In this document: positions 1 through 6,167 of the stretch, in pieces | Numbering within the stretch: position 1 is the first letter of the stretch | How the letters are laid out: each line of letters opens with the position of its first letter | IMG/VR virus record: IMGVR_UViG_3300030104_000768 | Span: 1-23,110 of that record | DNA: 23,110 bases | Source: a virus | Direction: 5' to 3' (one strand) | Made by a program: the position numbers and the translations under genes | The notes under the pieces: model-generated | What the model saw: only the letters and a program-made list of their open reading frames with translations | Database searches by the model: none | Told to the model about the DNA's origin: nothing

Positions 1-21
1 TCATGTAGAGGAGATATAAAC

Positions 22-390
22 ATGGCAAATTCTAAACAACATCGTTACGCAAACTCATTCAAGCATGAGGTGTGCCAGTACTATGAGCATCATACTGTGG
101 TTCAAACAATAGAGAAGTATGATTTAAGTCCACATACTATCTGTAGGTGGAGGGCTACGATGGGTTATCGTAATAAACATCGTGGGTACAATCTGTACAC
201 TGAAGGTATGCAACCTGCCTTGAAGAAACGTGAGCGTAGAGACTTTATGGTTACGAAAAAAGATAATGCCTTTCTATTGAATGAAATCAATGACTTGAAA
301 AGTAGAATGAAAGCTAAGGACTTGGATAGTGCTTGGCTAAAAGATAAGCTACATCAAATAGCTGATGCTATAAAAACACAGGAGGTGTAA
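22..390 (+). CDS. Helix-turn-helix protein resembling IS3-family transposase OrfA
   Basis: This 122-aa protein probably binds DNA. Residues about 8-50 resemble the N-terminal HTH of IS3/IS911 OrfA proteins: a basic segment (RYANSFKHEV), a helix with a Val/Ile pattern, then a recognition-helix-like stretch (LSPHTICRWR). Residues about 80-118 have spaced Leu/Ile and charged residues compatible with a coiled coil, which is where OrfA proteins carry a leucine zipper. No OrfB/DDE integrase frame follows and no terminal inverted repeats are visible, so I read it as a stand-alone phage regulator rather than an IS remnant. The start is well supported by AGGAGA at 9-14. Its stop overlaps the next ATG by one base (TAATG), so the two are probably co-translated. 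A TAG at 6-8 may end an upstream gene. The HTH is inferred from pattern; its target and role are unknown. Confidence 0.7.
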   Translation: MANSKQHRYANSFKHEVCQYYEHHTVVQTIEKYDLSPHTICRWRATMGYRNKHRGYNLYTEGMQPALKKRERRDFMVTKKDNAFLLNEINDLKSRMKAKDLDSAWLKDKLHQIADAIKTQEV

Positions 391-881
391 TGAATATATT
401 TGCATTTGACAAGTGTCCGATGCGATCTGCACTGTGGTTGGATGACATTCGTAAGAACAAGATGATACTTGAGTCTGCACAAATGTTGTCCACCGCAGTG
501 AGGGCTTTGTGTCCTGACACTACACTTGAAGTCTACAAAACTGCATACCTAAATCACCCATGCAGTAAGTGGGCTAGACAATCTCGTGCTAACTTCCAGT
601 GGCTACTACACCACATGAGTTGGCTATACAATCAGAAATCTGGAGACCACAAGTCTGCCAGACTGATACCTGAGTTCCAAAAGTATGCAGATGATGGAGA
701 TTTTCCAGATGAATACTTGACACCGTTTGCAAACTGTGCTAGGAATTTAGAACGTGGAGTTGATTATTCAGAAGTAGATGATGTGCATCAAGCATATCGA
801 ATGTACATGAATGATCGTTGGAAAGAACGTAACATCACCTTGACATGGCGTTGGGGTGAGGAGCCAGATTGGAGGTCTTAA
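390..881 (+). CDS. Conserved phage protein of unknown function (163 aa)
   Basis: The order of motifs resembles a family common in marine and other tailed phages: an N-terminal strand (MNIFAFDKCP), then KMILESAQMLSTAVR, NHPCSKWARQS, a WLLHHM helix, a central basic stretch (GDHKSARLIP), TPFANCA, HQAYRMYM, and a C-terminal segment ending in Trp (EPDW). His, Cys, Trp and Arg are concentrated in these blocks, which suggests an enzyme with a conserved pocket, but I know of no established reaction. The gene starts on the last base of the previous stop, downstream of GGAGGTG (381-387). It ends one base before the next ATG, and the next gene's Shine-Dalgarno lies inside its 3' end. It therefore sits in a tight four-gene run with the HTH protein, the Cys-rich protein and the metallopeptidase. 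Existence is near certain; function is unassigned. Confidence 0.85.
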   Translation: MNIFAFDKCPMRSALWLDDIRKNKMILESAQMLSTAVRALCPDTTLEVYKTAYLNHPCSKWARQSRANFQWLLHHMSWLYNQKSGDHKSARLIPEFQKYADDGDFPDEYLTPFANCARNLERGVDYSEVDDVHQAYRMYMNDRWKERNITLTWRWGEEPDWRS

Positions 882-882
882 T

Positions 883-2535
883 ATGGCAAATTACACACTC
901 GTTCCAGTAAATACTGATGAGATTAGAAATCATTATGGTGATGACATATGTGACAAGCTTGTACCATATCAACCACACCTGTTTGATAATCTTATGTGGG
1001 GTAGTGACAATGGTAAACCCACACTCGTTGGTGGTAACGTACAGCTATCTGATGGTAGCTTGTACTACTTGGTTACACCAGAGAAGTATGGTTTCGTAGT
1101 CAAGAAACAGTATCGTGAAGATCCTAACGAGACTGACCCTGTGCTTCGTGCATGGGGTGACTATGATGGTGCTTTGTTTAGTGTCAGTGACCACACCATA
1201 CAAGATTGGTTTCTGGCTATCATTAATGGTACTGATATAGTTCATCAAGGTGATAAGCTATTTACCAGTAATGCATTCAAACCTAAGTACAGGTTACGAG
1301 CATTCAACTGTAGACGTTCCACTCAATACACAGGTAAGATCACCCTGTACAAATCGCACAAGGATTTGGACGAGGATCGTGAGACTGCTATGCGACCTGC
1401 TCGTGCTATCAAGCTTATGTTTCCTGAGTTCGATCACAAGACACTTAATGAGATTACTGATGCATACCTACAGAAGTTTGCACCTCGTAAGCTAGTGCTT
1501 CATACTTCTGAGTCTCCAGATGACTTCAAGCTTGCATACTCTGGTGAACAGTCTGCCAGTGAGAACGTGCAGACTACCTACAAGAGGAAGCATATGGCTC
1601 ACAGCTGTATGCGGTATGAGTTCTCTAACCTACCTCAACACCCTGTCGAGGCTTATGCTAGTGGTGACTTCAAGATTATCTATGTGCTAGATCAAGAGGG
1701 TCTGGTATGTAGTAGATGTGTGGTTGCTGTGAATACTGATGATCCTTCGAATATACCACAAGCAGGCCCGATCTATGGTGTATCCGAGCAGTCTATTGAC
1801 ATGATTAACAACCACCTAACTGATGTTATGAATGCAATACAGGCAGGTAGTTCTGACTGGTCTGGTGCTAGGCTATCTAGGATACCTAACCCTGACGGTG
1901 AGGGTTTCATTGCACCTTACCTAGACATATGTCCACAACATCTGACTGACAACGGTGAGTATCTTATTGTAGATAGTTACGGTGAGATTGATGCCAGTAA
2001 TTACAGCGGTGTACTTGGTGGACATGAGTACCACTGCCACTGTTGTGAAGAGGGTCTTACTGAAGATCAGTATTACTTCTCAGAAACTACAGAGGAATAC
2101 TACTGTGAGTCCTGTTACTATGAGGAGCATTTCTACTGTGATTATGCAGGAGTAGATGTACACAGGGATGATACTACCAACGTACAAATCATGGGTAGTA
2201 GTGGTCACAGTTATACTGAGACAGTAGCTACCAGTGTCATTGAGTACGGTGATGACTTTATTCACTGTGATAGTGATGGTGAGTATTGGGATTGTGACAG
2301 TGTTACATACATCGAGTCAGAGGATATCTATGTTGATCCGATTACTCTTGAGGCTGATTACTTTGAGTGTGACTGGACTGACGAGTGGTATCACAATGAT
2401 GAGATGTGCAGGACTGAGGACGGTGAGAAGGTGTGTAAGCAAGCACTGGACGACCATGATGAAGATTGGTATCTCAGAAAAAGAGATGACATCTACTACA
2501 CGAAACCAGAACCATTAAATGAAGAGGAGCTATAA
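883..2535 (+). CDS. Large protein with Cys-rich, zinc-finger-like acidic C-terminus; function unknown
   Basis: I place the start at ATG 883 (550 aa) because GGAGGT at 871-876 sits six bases upstream; the in-frame GTG at 856 has no comparable site. Residues 1-380 are a mixed alpha/beta region I cannot assign; it includes a distinctive block (HPVEAYASGDFKIIYV) followed by SRCVVAVN. From about residue 383 the protein changes character: it becomes very acidic and rich in Tyr, with Cys at about 385, 387, 388, 408, 411, 419, 462, 471, 496, 509 and 518. These include CxxC pairs and repeated short hairpin-like units of the form CDxxGExY/W. This resembles tandem treble-clef or LIM-like zinc-binding modules, but no named family fits. 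Its stop overlaps the peptidase start (TAATG), implying coupled expression. A role in protein-protein contacts, or in a modification pathway with the peptidase, is inference. Confidence 0.85.
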   Translation: MANYTLVPVNTDEIRNHYGDDICDKLVPYQPHLFDNLMWGSDNGKPTLVGGNVQLSDGSLYYLVTPEKYGFVVKKQYREDPNETDPVLRAWGDYDGALFSVSDHTIQDWFLAIINGTDIVHQGDKLFTSNAFKPKYRLRAFNCRRSTQYTGKITLYKSHKDLDEDRETAMRPARAIKLMFPEFDHKTLNEITDAYLQKFAPRKLVLHTSESPDDFKLAYSGEQSASENVQTTYKRKHMAHSCMRYEFSNLPQHPVEAYASGDFKIIYVLDQEGLVCSRCVVAVNTDDPSNIPQAGPIYGVSEQSIDMINNHLTDVMNAIQAGSSDWSGARLSRIPNPDGEGFIAPYLDICPQHLTDNGEYLIVDSYGEIDASNYSGVLGGHEYHCHCCEEGLTEDQYYFSETTEEYYCESCYYEEHFYCDYAGVDVHRDDTTNVQIMGSSGHSYTETVATSVIEYGDDFIHCDSDGEYWDCDSVTYIESEDIYVDPITLEADYFECDWTDEWYHNDEMCRTEDGEKVCKQALDDHDEDWYLRKRDDIYYTKPEPLNEEEL

Positions 2536-3515
2536 TGTATAGTATAATAGAAATGTTGGGGTACATGAGACCCCAAGGATCAGACGCACAACAGTTGTTT
2601 TGTGAACGATTCATTGAACCAACCTTTGGCAAACCTGATAGGCACGGTAACTACACCTTACAGGTAGGCGACAAGCCTAAGCTTTGTTTTACTGCACACC
2701 ATGACACTGTGCATAGACAGGGTGGTATGCAGAAGCTAGTAGTCACCAACGATGTAGTGACTGTAGCTGACCCCAAAGTATCTAGCTGTCTAGGTGCTGA
2801 CTGTACCTCTGGTATATACATCATACTGTCTATGATTGAGGCAGGTATTGAGGGTACGTATGTTATCCATGCGGCTGAGGAGATTGGCTGTAGAGGTAGT
2901 ATGGAGATGGTAAGAGACTATCCTATGTGGCTTACCTATACCAAGGCTGTAATATCTTTTGACAGGTACGGTGACAACTCTGTGATCACACACCAGATGG
3001 GCTTTCGTACTGCATCAGATGCCTTTGCTAATTCATTTGCAGATGCACTCAATATGCCACAGCTCAAGCCTGATACTGGTGGTTCATACACTGACAGCAA
3101 TGAGTATGCTGAGATTGTATCTGAGTGTACTAACATCAGCGTTGGTTACTACAGTCAACACAGTACCACTGAGTCACAGGACTTAGCCTACCTAGAGAAG
3201 CTAGTGTATGCATTAGAGAATGCTGACTGGGATAAGCTAGTGTTTGAGCGTGATCCAACTATCACTGAGACTATTAGTAGAGGTAGTCGGTATGGGTACA
3301 GCTATGGCTATGAAGACTTTGGTGTGGGTAGTTATGCCTACGAAAGTAGTATGGATAATGTAGGTCAACTCTTTGAGATTGTCGCAGATAATCCTTTTGC
3401 TGTCGCTGAGTTATTAGACTCACTAGGTATGACACCGCTAGACTTAATGGAGGAGTGTAAAATAGATGATGCTAACTTGTACACCAAACTGTACAATACT
3501 AGATATAGTATGTGA
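2535..3515 (+). CDS. M20/M28/M42-like zinc metallopeptidase
   Basis: This 326-aa protein has the co-catalytic zinc site of clan MH aminopeptidases/carboxypeptidases in order: HxD at His55-Asp57 (TAHHDTVH), the bridging Asp89 (LGADCTSG), the catalytic/ligand Glu pair 115-116 (AAEEIGC), Asp143 (SFDRYGD) and a distal His209 (GYYSQHSTTE). All five metal-ligand positions are present, so it is probably active, hydrolysing a peptide or an amide/acyl-amino acid bond. The ligands lie in the first 215 residues. The last ~110 residues include a Tyr/Gly/Ser-rich stretch (SRGSRYGYSYGYED) and a helical tail. No signal peptide is seen, so it should act in the cytoplasm. It starts on the last base of the Cys-rich gene's stop and ends the leftmost gene block; its stop overlaps the 3512-3526 palindrome. 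The substrate is unknown. Confidence 0.85.
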   Translation: MYSIIEMLGYMRPQGSDAQQLFCERFIEPTFGKPDRHGNYTLQVGDKPKLCFTAHHDTVHRQGGMQKLVVTNDVVTVADPKVSSCLGADCTSGIYIILSMIEAGIEGTYVIHAAEEIGCRGSMEMVRDYPMWLTYTKAVISFDRYGDNSVITHQMGFRTASDAFANSFADALNMPQLKPDTGGSYTDSNEYAEIVSECTNISVGYYSQHSTTESQDLAYLEKLVYALENADWDKLVFERDPTITETISRGSRYGYSYGYEDFGVGSYAYESSMDNVGQLFEIVADNPFAVAELLDSLGMTPLDLMEECKIDDANLYTKLYNTRYSM

Positions 3516-3526
3516 CACTGTGTCAC
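3512..3526. promoter_or_regulatory. Perfect 15-bp palindrome, candidate operator
   Basis: GTGACACTGTGTCAC is a perfect inverted repeat: 7-bp arms around a single central T. It overlaps the TGA stop of the peptidase gene (3513-3515) and ends two bases before a TTGACT hexamer that could be a promoter -35. Size and position suit a dimeric repressor controlling the small-gene/integrase operon. It is too short, and lacks the T-run, for an intrinsic terminator. The binding protein is unknown; the HTH protein at 22-390 is one candidate. Confidence 0.55.
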
Positions 3527-3528
3527 GC

Positions 3529-3557
3529 TTGACTAAGATATGATTTGCATATATGTA
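3529..3557 (+). promoter_or_regulatory. Possible sigma70-type promoter
   Basis: TTGACT (3529-3534) matches the -35 consensus at 5/6 positions. It is followed 17 bp later by the weak -10 TATGTA (3552-3557). An alternative is TTGCAT (3545-3550) with TATAAC (3568-3573), also 17 bp apart. This is the only sizeable intergenic region on the + strand, and it lies upstream of the small gene and integrase. AT-richness makes chance matches likely, so this is tentative. Confidence 0.35.
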
Positions 3558-3558
3558 T

Positions 3559-3633
3559 TACTTAAAGTATAACTATAAGTATTTAATAATTATAATTAAA
3601 AGTTATTATATACTTTAAGTTAAACTTTAAGTA
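3559..3633. repeat. 75-bp imperfect palindrome with four ACTWWAAGT boxes
   Basis: The segment is symmetric about position 3596: 30 of 37 base pairs match across the centre, and 27 of 31 match in the outer arms (3559-3589 with 3603-3633). Each arm carries two 9-bp boxes: ACTTAAAGT 3560-3568, ACTATAAGT 3572-3580, ACTTTAAGT 3612-3620 and 3624-3632. Box centres are 12, 40 and 12 bp apart. The core is almost pure A/T. It lies about 275 bp before the integrase start. It could be an attachment site with paired arm sites, a cooperative operator array, or an AT-rich replication origin; the sequence does not decide between these. Confidence 0.8.
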
Positions 3634-3650
3634 CGGAAAGGATAACGTAC

Positions 3651-3851
3651 ATGAAAAAGTATAGTATTTTACGAAGCTACACTGTTGTAGAAGCGCATGA
3701 TGTAGAAGCTGAAACCGAAGAGGAAGCTATTCGGATTGTAGATAGTAGTGAAATCGAAACGCACCGTAAAAGCTACGATGGTGATTATGATAAGAACCCT
3801 GATGGTTCAATCAAGTATGAAGTGGAAGGATACAATGATGTGGATTTGTGA
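3651..3851 (+). CDS. Small acidic protein (66 aa), unknown function
   Basis: The gene follows the boxed palindrome, with GGAAAGGA at 3635-3642 eight bases before the ATG. The protein begins with a strand-like segment (MKKYSILRSYTVV), then VEAETEEEAIRIV, a beta-alpha pattern seen in many tiny phage proteins. The C-terminus is rich in Asp, Gly and Tyr (YDGDYDKNPDG). The N-terminal pattern recurs in the 51-aa protein at 5243-5398, suggesting two members of one small fold. There is no Cys, HTH or membrane segment. Being the first gene after the regulatory region and before the integrase, it is placed where excisionase or regulator genes often sit, but nothing in it looks like a winged helix, so that role is only a possibility. 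Confidence 0.7.
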   Translation: MKKYSILRSYTVVEAHDVEAETEEEAIRIVDSSEIETHRKSYDGDYDKNPDGSIKYEVEGYNDVDL

Positions 3852-3908
3852 TATATACAAGAGACCTGACGACTCACATGATGATTGCACACACTGGATA
3901 GGAAAGAT

Positions 3909-4793
3909 ATGAAACTAAAAGATGCTATGAATAAATACTTTAGAACCAGACAGTTTAGCTCCCTGTCTAGATCCTCTCAACTAAACTATGAGTATGCTCT
4001 AGCATCTATCTGTCGTATGTCTGTTATGGGCAAGACACTTGGCAATGTTAACATCAAGAAGCTTAACCCTGCTATGTGTCTGGAGATATACGATACAGTA
4101 GAACTGGGAACCTCAACAGCAAACGCAAACCATATTGCCAGAGTGTTCTCAGTTCTTATGAATTTTCTAATCTCAATAGATGAGATACCAAACAACCCGA
4201 TGGCTAGAGTCAAGAAGAGATCAAGCGAACCTCGATCTGTGATATGGACACATGACCAAGTGATGTCTTTTCTTGACGCTGCCTTCGGTAATTTTGAGTG
4301 GAGAAACATAGGGCTAATCGTTCTCATGTGTTATGAGTGGGGACAGAGACCAATAGACATTCGTAACTTAACTTGGGAGTCAGTTGACTTAGATGAAGGT
4401 AAAGTTACAATCACTCAAAGTAAACGTGGTGCTACCGTTGAACTACCAATACCTGACAACTTATTAGAAATGCTAACTGAACAGAAAAAGGATTGGGACT
4501 TTCAAGAATATGTAGTACCTCATCACAGGACACAGGACAGTGCCTACAGGCCACTAACAGTATCCCAGATGACCTCCCTGCTTGGAGAAGTTAAGGCTAC
4601 TGTAGGACTTCCTGATGACCTGCGAGTTGGTGACTTGAGAAAGACTGCGATAGTACAGATGATTGAAAGTGGAGTAGATCACCTAGCTATTCAGTCTGTC
4701 TCTGGTCACAAGAGTGTATCAAGTTTAAATCCATATAATAAATTTAGTTTAAAGACAGCACAGTCTGCGTTAGAAAGGAGACAAAGACAATGA
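3909..4793 (+). CDS. int: Tyrosine recombinase / phage integrase
   Basis: I choose ATG 3909 (294 aa), which is preceded by AGGAAAG; the TTG at 3885 has no good site. Residues about 1-100 form a SAM-like core-binding domain and about 110-290 the catalytic domain. The catalytic set is Arg147 (GQRPIDIRNL), the beta-hairpin Lys172 (TQSKRG), Arg244 (GDLRKT), His267 (SGHKS) and nucleophile Tyr276 (NPYNKF). The usual first His of the HxxR box is Gly241. Box II is variable in the family, so activity is still plausible, but the substitution is worth noting. No long arm-binding N-terminal domain is evident. The stop overlaps the next gene as ATGA. The gene suggests a temperate or formerly temperate phage, or a role in resolving replication intermediates. 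No tRNA-like core that would reveal the host site is visible nearby. Confidence 0.9.
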   Translation: MKLKDAMNKYFRTRQFSSLSRSSQLNYEYALASICRMSVMGKTLGNVNIKKLNPAMCLEIYDTVELGTSTANANHIARVFSVLMNFLISIDEIPNNPMARVKKRSSEPRSVIWTHDQVMSFLDAAFGNFEWRNIGLIVLMCYEWGQRPIDIRNLTWESVDLDEGKVTITQSKRGATVELPIPDNLLEMLTEQKKDWDFQEYVVPHHRTQDSAYRPLTVSQMTSLLGEVKATVGLPDDLRVGDLRKTAIVQMIESGVDHLAIQSVSGHKSVSSLNPYNKFSLKTAQSALERRQRQ

Positions 4794-4933
4794 TTGAAGT
4801 TATAATTGATTATGGAATTACAAACGAGTGGATTGCTACGTTTGCTGATGAAGAAACCTACATGGCTTGCTTACCTGCTCTAGAAAAATATGCAGAAGCA
4901 AATCGTGGTACTATTGTGGAGAGTGTACAATGA
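4790..4933 (+). CDS. Tiny protein (47 aa), unknown function
   Basis: An ATGA overlap joins it to the integrase (4790-4793) and a second ATGA joins it to the next gene (4930-4933). AAGGAG at 4775-4780 is a good Shine-Dalgarno. The protein starts MIEVIIDYGI, continues with EWIATFADEETYMACLPALE, and ends ESVQ. It looks like a beta-hairpin followed by an amphipathic helix; it is acidic, with one Cys and no membrane segment. The coupling on both sides is the main argument that it is real. I do not recognise a family. Confidence 0.65.
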   Translation: MIEVIIDYGITNEWIATFADEETYMACLPALEKYAEANRGTIVESVQ

Positions 4934-5256
4934 AACTATATAGGAACAACAACGGTGTATGGGCAGGAACACAAGCCGATGCACGTAAGATGTGCGGCAA
5001 GGATTACACTGAGGTGGATGTACCCACTGACAAACCTAGCCTATTGAAGTTCCTTAACCTCAATCAGGTAGGCTCTCTTACTAGTAACGATAAGCAAGAT
5101 ACTTTAGATGGAGATCTTTTCATTAACAAAGGTGCTATGTCATGGATCAGGTGGAGTCACGACTGTATGTGCAGAGGACAGTATGACGATGCAAAAGAAA
5201 TGTTACGTAAGGGATTAGAGTTAGCAAGAAAGGAGAGGACTGATGCCGATGTATAA
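4930..5256 (+). CDS. Hypothetical phage protein (108 aa)
   Basis: The frame is open from 4867, but the first 21 residues would overlap the preceding gene. ATG 4930 makes an ATGA junction, with GGAG at 4919-4922 upstream, so I start there. The protein opens with MKLYRNNNGVWAG, passes through a QADARKMCGKDY segment with a surface-type Lys/Asp-rich middle, and ends in a charged helix (AKEMLRKGLELARKERTD). A Trp/Cys/His cluster (SWIRWSHDCMC) lies near residues 73-84 and could bind a metal, but there is no full zinc motif. It overlaps the next start by 14 bases. It belongs to the compact small-gene cassette between integrase and primase, where phages often keep host-takeover or anti-defence genes. 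Function unknown. Confidence 0.7.
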   Translation: MKLYRNNNGVWAGTQADARKMCGKDYTEVDVPTDKPSLLKFLNLNQVGSLTSNDKQDTLDGDLFINKGAMSWIRWSHDCMCRGQYDDAKEMLRKGLELARKERTDADV

Positions 5257-5398
5257 AGTAACAGGGACTATTCAAGTTTATGTAGAAGCAAAGGATGAGT
5301 ATCAAGCAAAGGATATTGCTACTGATAGCATCGACTTAGCAAATACAAAATTAGAAGTTGGAATTGTAGCAGGAACAGTAGAAGCGGAGGAAGTATAA
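5243..5398 (+). CDS. Tiny beta-alpha protein (51 aa), unknown function
   Basis: The ATG at 5243 sits seven bases after AGGAG (5231-5235) and overlaps the previous gene's end in another frame. The sequence MPMYKVTGTIQVYVEAKDEY and then QAKDIATDSI follows the same plan as the 66-aa protein at 3651: a hydrophobic strand, a V-E-A turn, then an E/A-rich helix. It ends with a second strand (VGIVAGTVEAEEV). This suggests a duplicated small fold. It is acidic and soluble, with no catalytic signature. Confidence 0.65.
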   Translation: MPMYKVTGTIQVYVEAKDEYQAKDIATDSIDLANTKLEVGIVAGTVEAEEV

Positions 5399-5401
5399 CT
5401 G

Positions 5402-5593
5402 ATGATAATTAATGAGACAAACAAACAGATGATACGAGAGATTGTAGTGGAACTGTTTAAAGAAATAACAGATCCCAATAATAGAAACAACGAGGTGTTT
5501 AATTTAGAACAACACCTACACGATATCATAAGTGATAAGGTTGATAAGTACGAAGTAAATGTTTATGGTGTATCATTACAGGAGAGATTATAG
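5402..5593 (+). CDS. Small hypothetical protein (63 aa)
   Basis: It begins three bases after the preceding stop, with GGAGG at 5386-5390 upstream inside the previous gene. Its stop (TAG 5591-5593) touches the next ATG with no gap. The sequence is mostly helical: an N-terminal amphipathic helix (NKQMIREIVVELFKEI), an Asn-rich loop, then a second helix (NLEQHLHDIISDKVDKY). No Cys, metal motif or transmembrane segment is seen. A small helical-hairpin protein of this kind could be an inhibitor or regulator, but nothing identifies a partner. Confidence 0.65.
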   Translation: MIINETNKQMIREIVVELFKEITDPNNRNNEVFNLEQHLHDIISDKVDKYEVNVYGVSLQERL

Positions 5594-5764
5594 ATGATGT
5601 GGATATTAGTATGGATGCAACTTGTAACTAATCAAGGAGTTGATTACTACCAGTTAGGATCTTATGGTAAGAAAGAAGATTGCCAGTTGGCATTGAAAGA
5701 AGCGGTGGTTCTAGTCAACCATAGCTCAGAAACACTAGCATGTTTGGAGATAGATACAAGATGA
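5594..5764 (+). CDS. Small protein with hydrophobic N-terminus (56 aa)
   Basis: It starts directly after the preceding TAG, with AGGAGAG at 5579-5585, and ends in an ATGA overlap with the next gene. The N-terminus is hydrophobic and Trp-rich (MMWILVWMQLV). Then come GSYGKKEDC, a helix and a C-terminal ACLEI. The two Cys follow the acidic turn and precede the end, the same arrangement as in the protein at 5949-6167, so the two look like distant paralogues. The hydrophobic start is short and lacks Lys/Arg, so export is uncertain; it may be a buried strand. Proteins of this type recur in marine phages without known function. Confidence 0.65.
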   Translation: MMWILVWMQLVTNQGVDYYQLGSYGKKEDCQLALKEAVVLVNHSSETLACLEIDTR

Positions 5765-5952
5765 TTGATGTAGAAATGTGGGCTATTAAAGATGTGACAA
5801 CTAATAAACTTGTAAGAAACAAATGGTCTAGGTATCTTTTTGTGAGGAAACCTGCCTATTGGAATATGAATTTACCGGGATACTATAGTAACAATGGTGG
5901 CATGGAAAAACTCGAACCAATTAAAGTTAGGGTAACGGAGATAGAAGAATGA
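5761..5952 (+). CDS. Small hypothetical protein (63 aa)
   Basis: The frame opens at 5740, but ATG 5761 gives the ATGA overlap typical of this cassette and follows TTGGAG (5744-5749), so 63 aa is the better form. It begins MIDVEMWAIKDVTTNKLVRN, then an aromatic, basic middle (WSRYLFVRKPAYW) and a Tyr/Gly/Asn loop, and ends in a strand (IKVRVTEIEE). The pattern is that of a small all-beta protein. No catalytic motif is visible. It is coupled to the next gene by ATGA at 5949-5952. Confidence 0.65.
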   Translation: MIDVEMWAIKDVTTNKLVRNKWSRYLFVRKPAYWNMNLPGYYSNNGGMEKLEPIKVRVTEIEE

Positions 5953-6167
5953 ATTGGGTAATACTAGTGACCTTAACTGTAGGCAATCCTTTCATTGTCT
6001 TTAATAAATCTTTTGAACATGAGGATGCTTGCGTAAGTTATGTCAACAACCCTGCCCATTCTGATACACTTGCAATAGAGATAATAGCAGTGGCAGGTTT
6101 CAACGATCCTGTTACAGGTATAGTTTGCCTACCAGAAAACAGAATAGATAGAAGGAGAAAAGGATGA
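5949..6167 (+). CDS. Small protein with hydrophobic start and paired Cys (72 aa)
   Basis: ATGA overlaps at both ends (5949-5952 and 6164-6167) and GGAG at 5938-5941 support it. It begins with a hydrophobic strand (MNWVILVTLTVGNPFIVF), followed by FEHEDACVSYV, and ends near IVCLPENR with a basic tail (DRRRKG). The Cys positions mirror those of the 56-aa protein at 5594, suggesting a shared fold and perhaps a disulfide if it ever leaves the cytoplasm. The N-terminus lacks the positive charge of a classical signal peptide. Function unknown. Confidence 0.65.
   Translation: MNWVILVTLTVGNPFIVFNKSFEHEDACVSYVNNPAHSDTLAIEIIAVAGFNDPVTGIVCLPENRIDRRRKG

Noticed and set aside
22-390. Insertion sequence of the IS3 family
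   Set aside because: No DDE-bearing second frame, frameshift signal or terminal inverted repeats were seen; the gene is coupled to a phage gene instead.
856-882. GTG 856 as the start of the Cys-rich protein
   Set aside because: ATG 883 has GGAGGT at proper spacing; the longer form overlaps the previous gene and lacks a ribosome site.
3559-3633. Protelomerase target (hairpin telomere) next to a tyrosine recombinase
   Set aside because: Protelomerases are much larger than this 294-aa enzyme and their targets are nearer perfect palindromes; gene order does not suggest a linear hairpin replicon. Kept only as a remote possibility.
5302-5529. 75-aa - strand frame in the small-gene cassette
   Set aside because: It lies opposite two coupled + strand genes with proper ribosome sites and has Ser-rich shadow composition.
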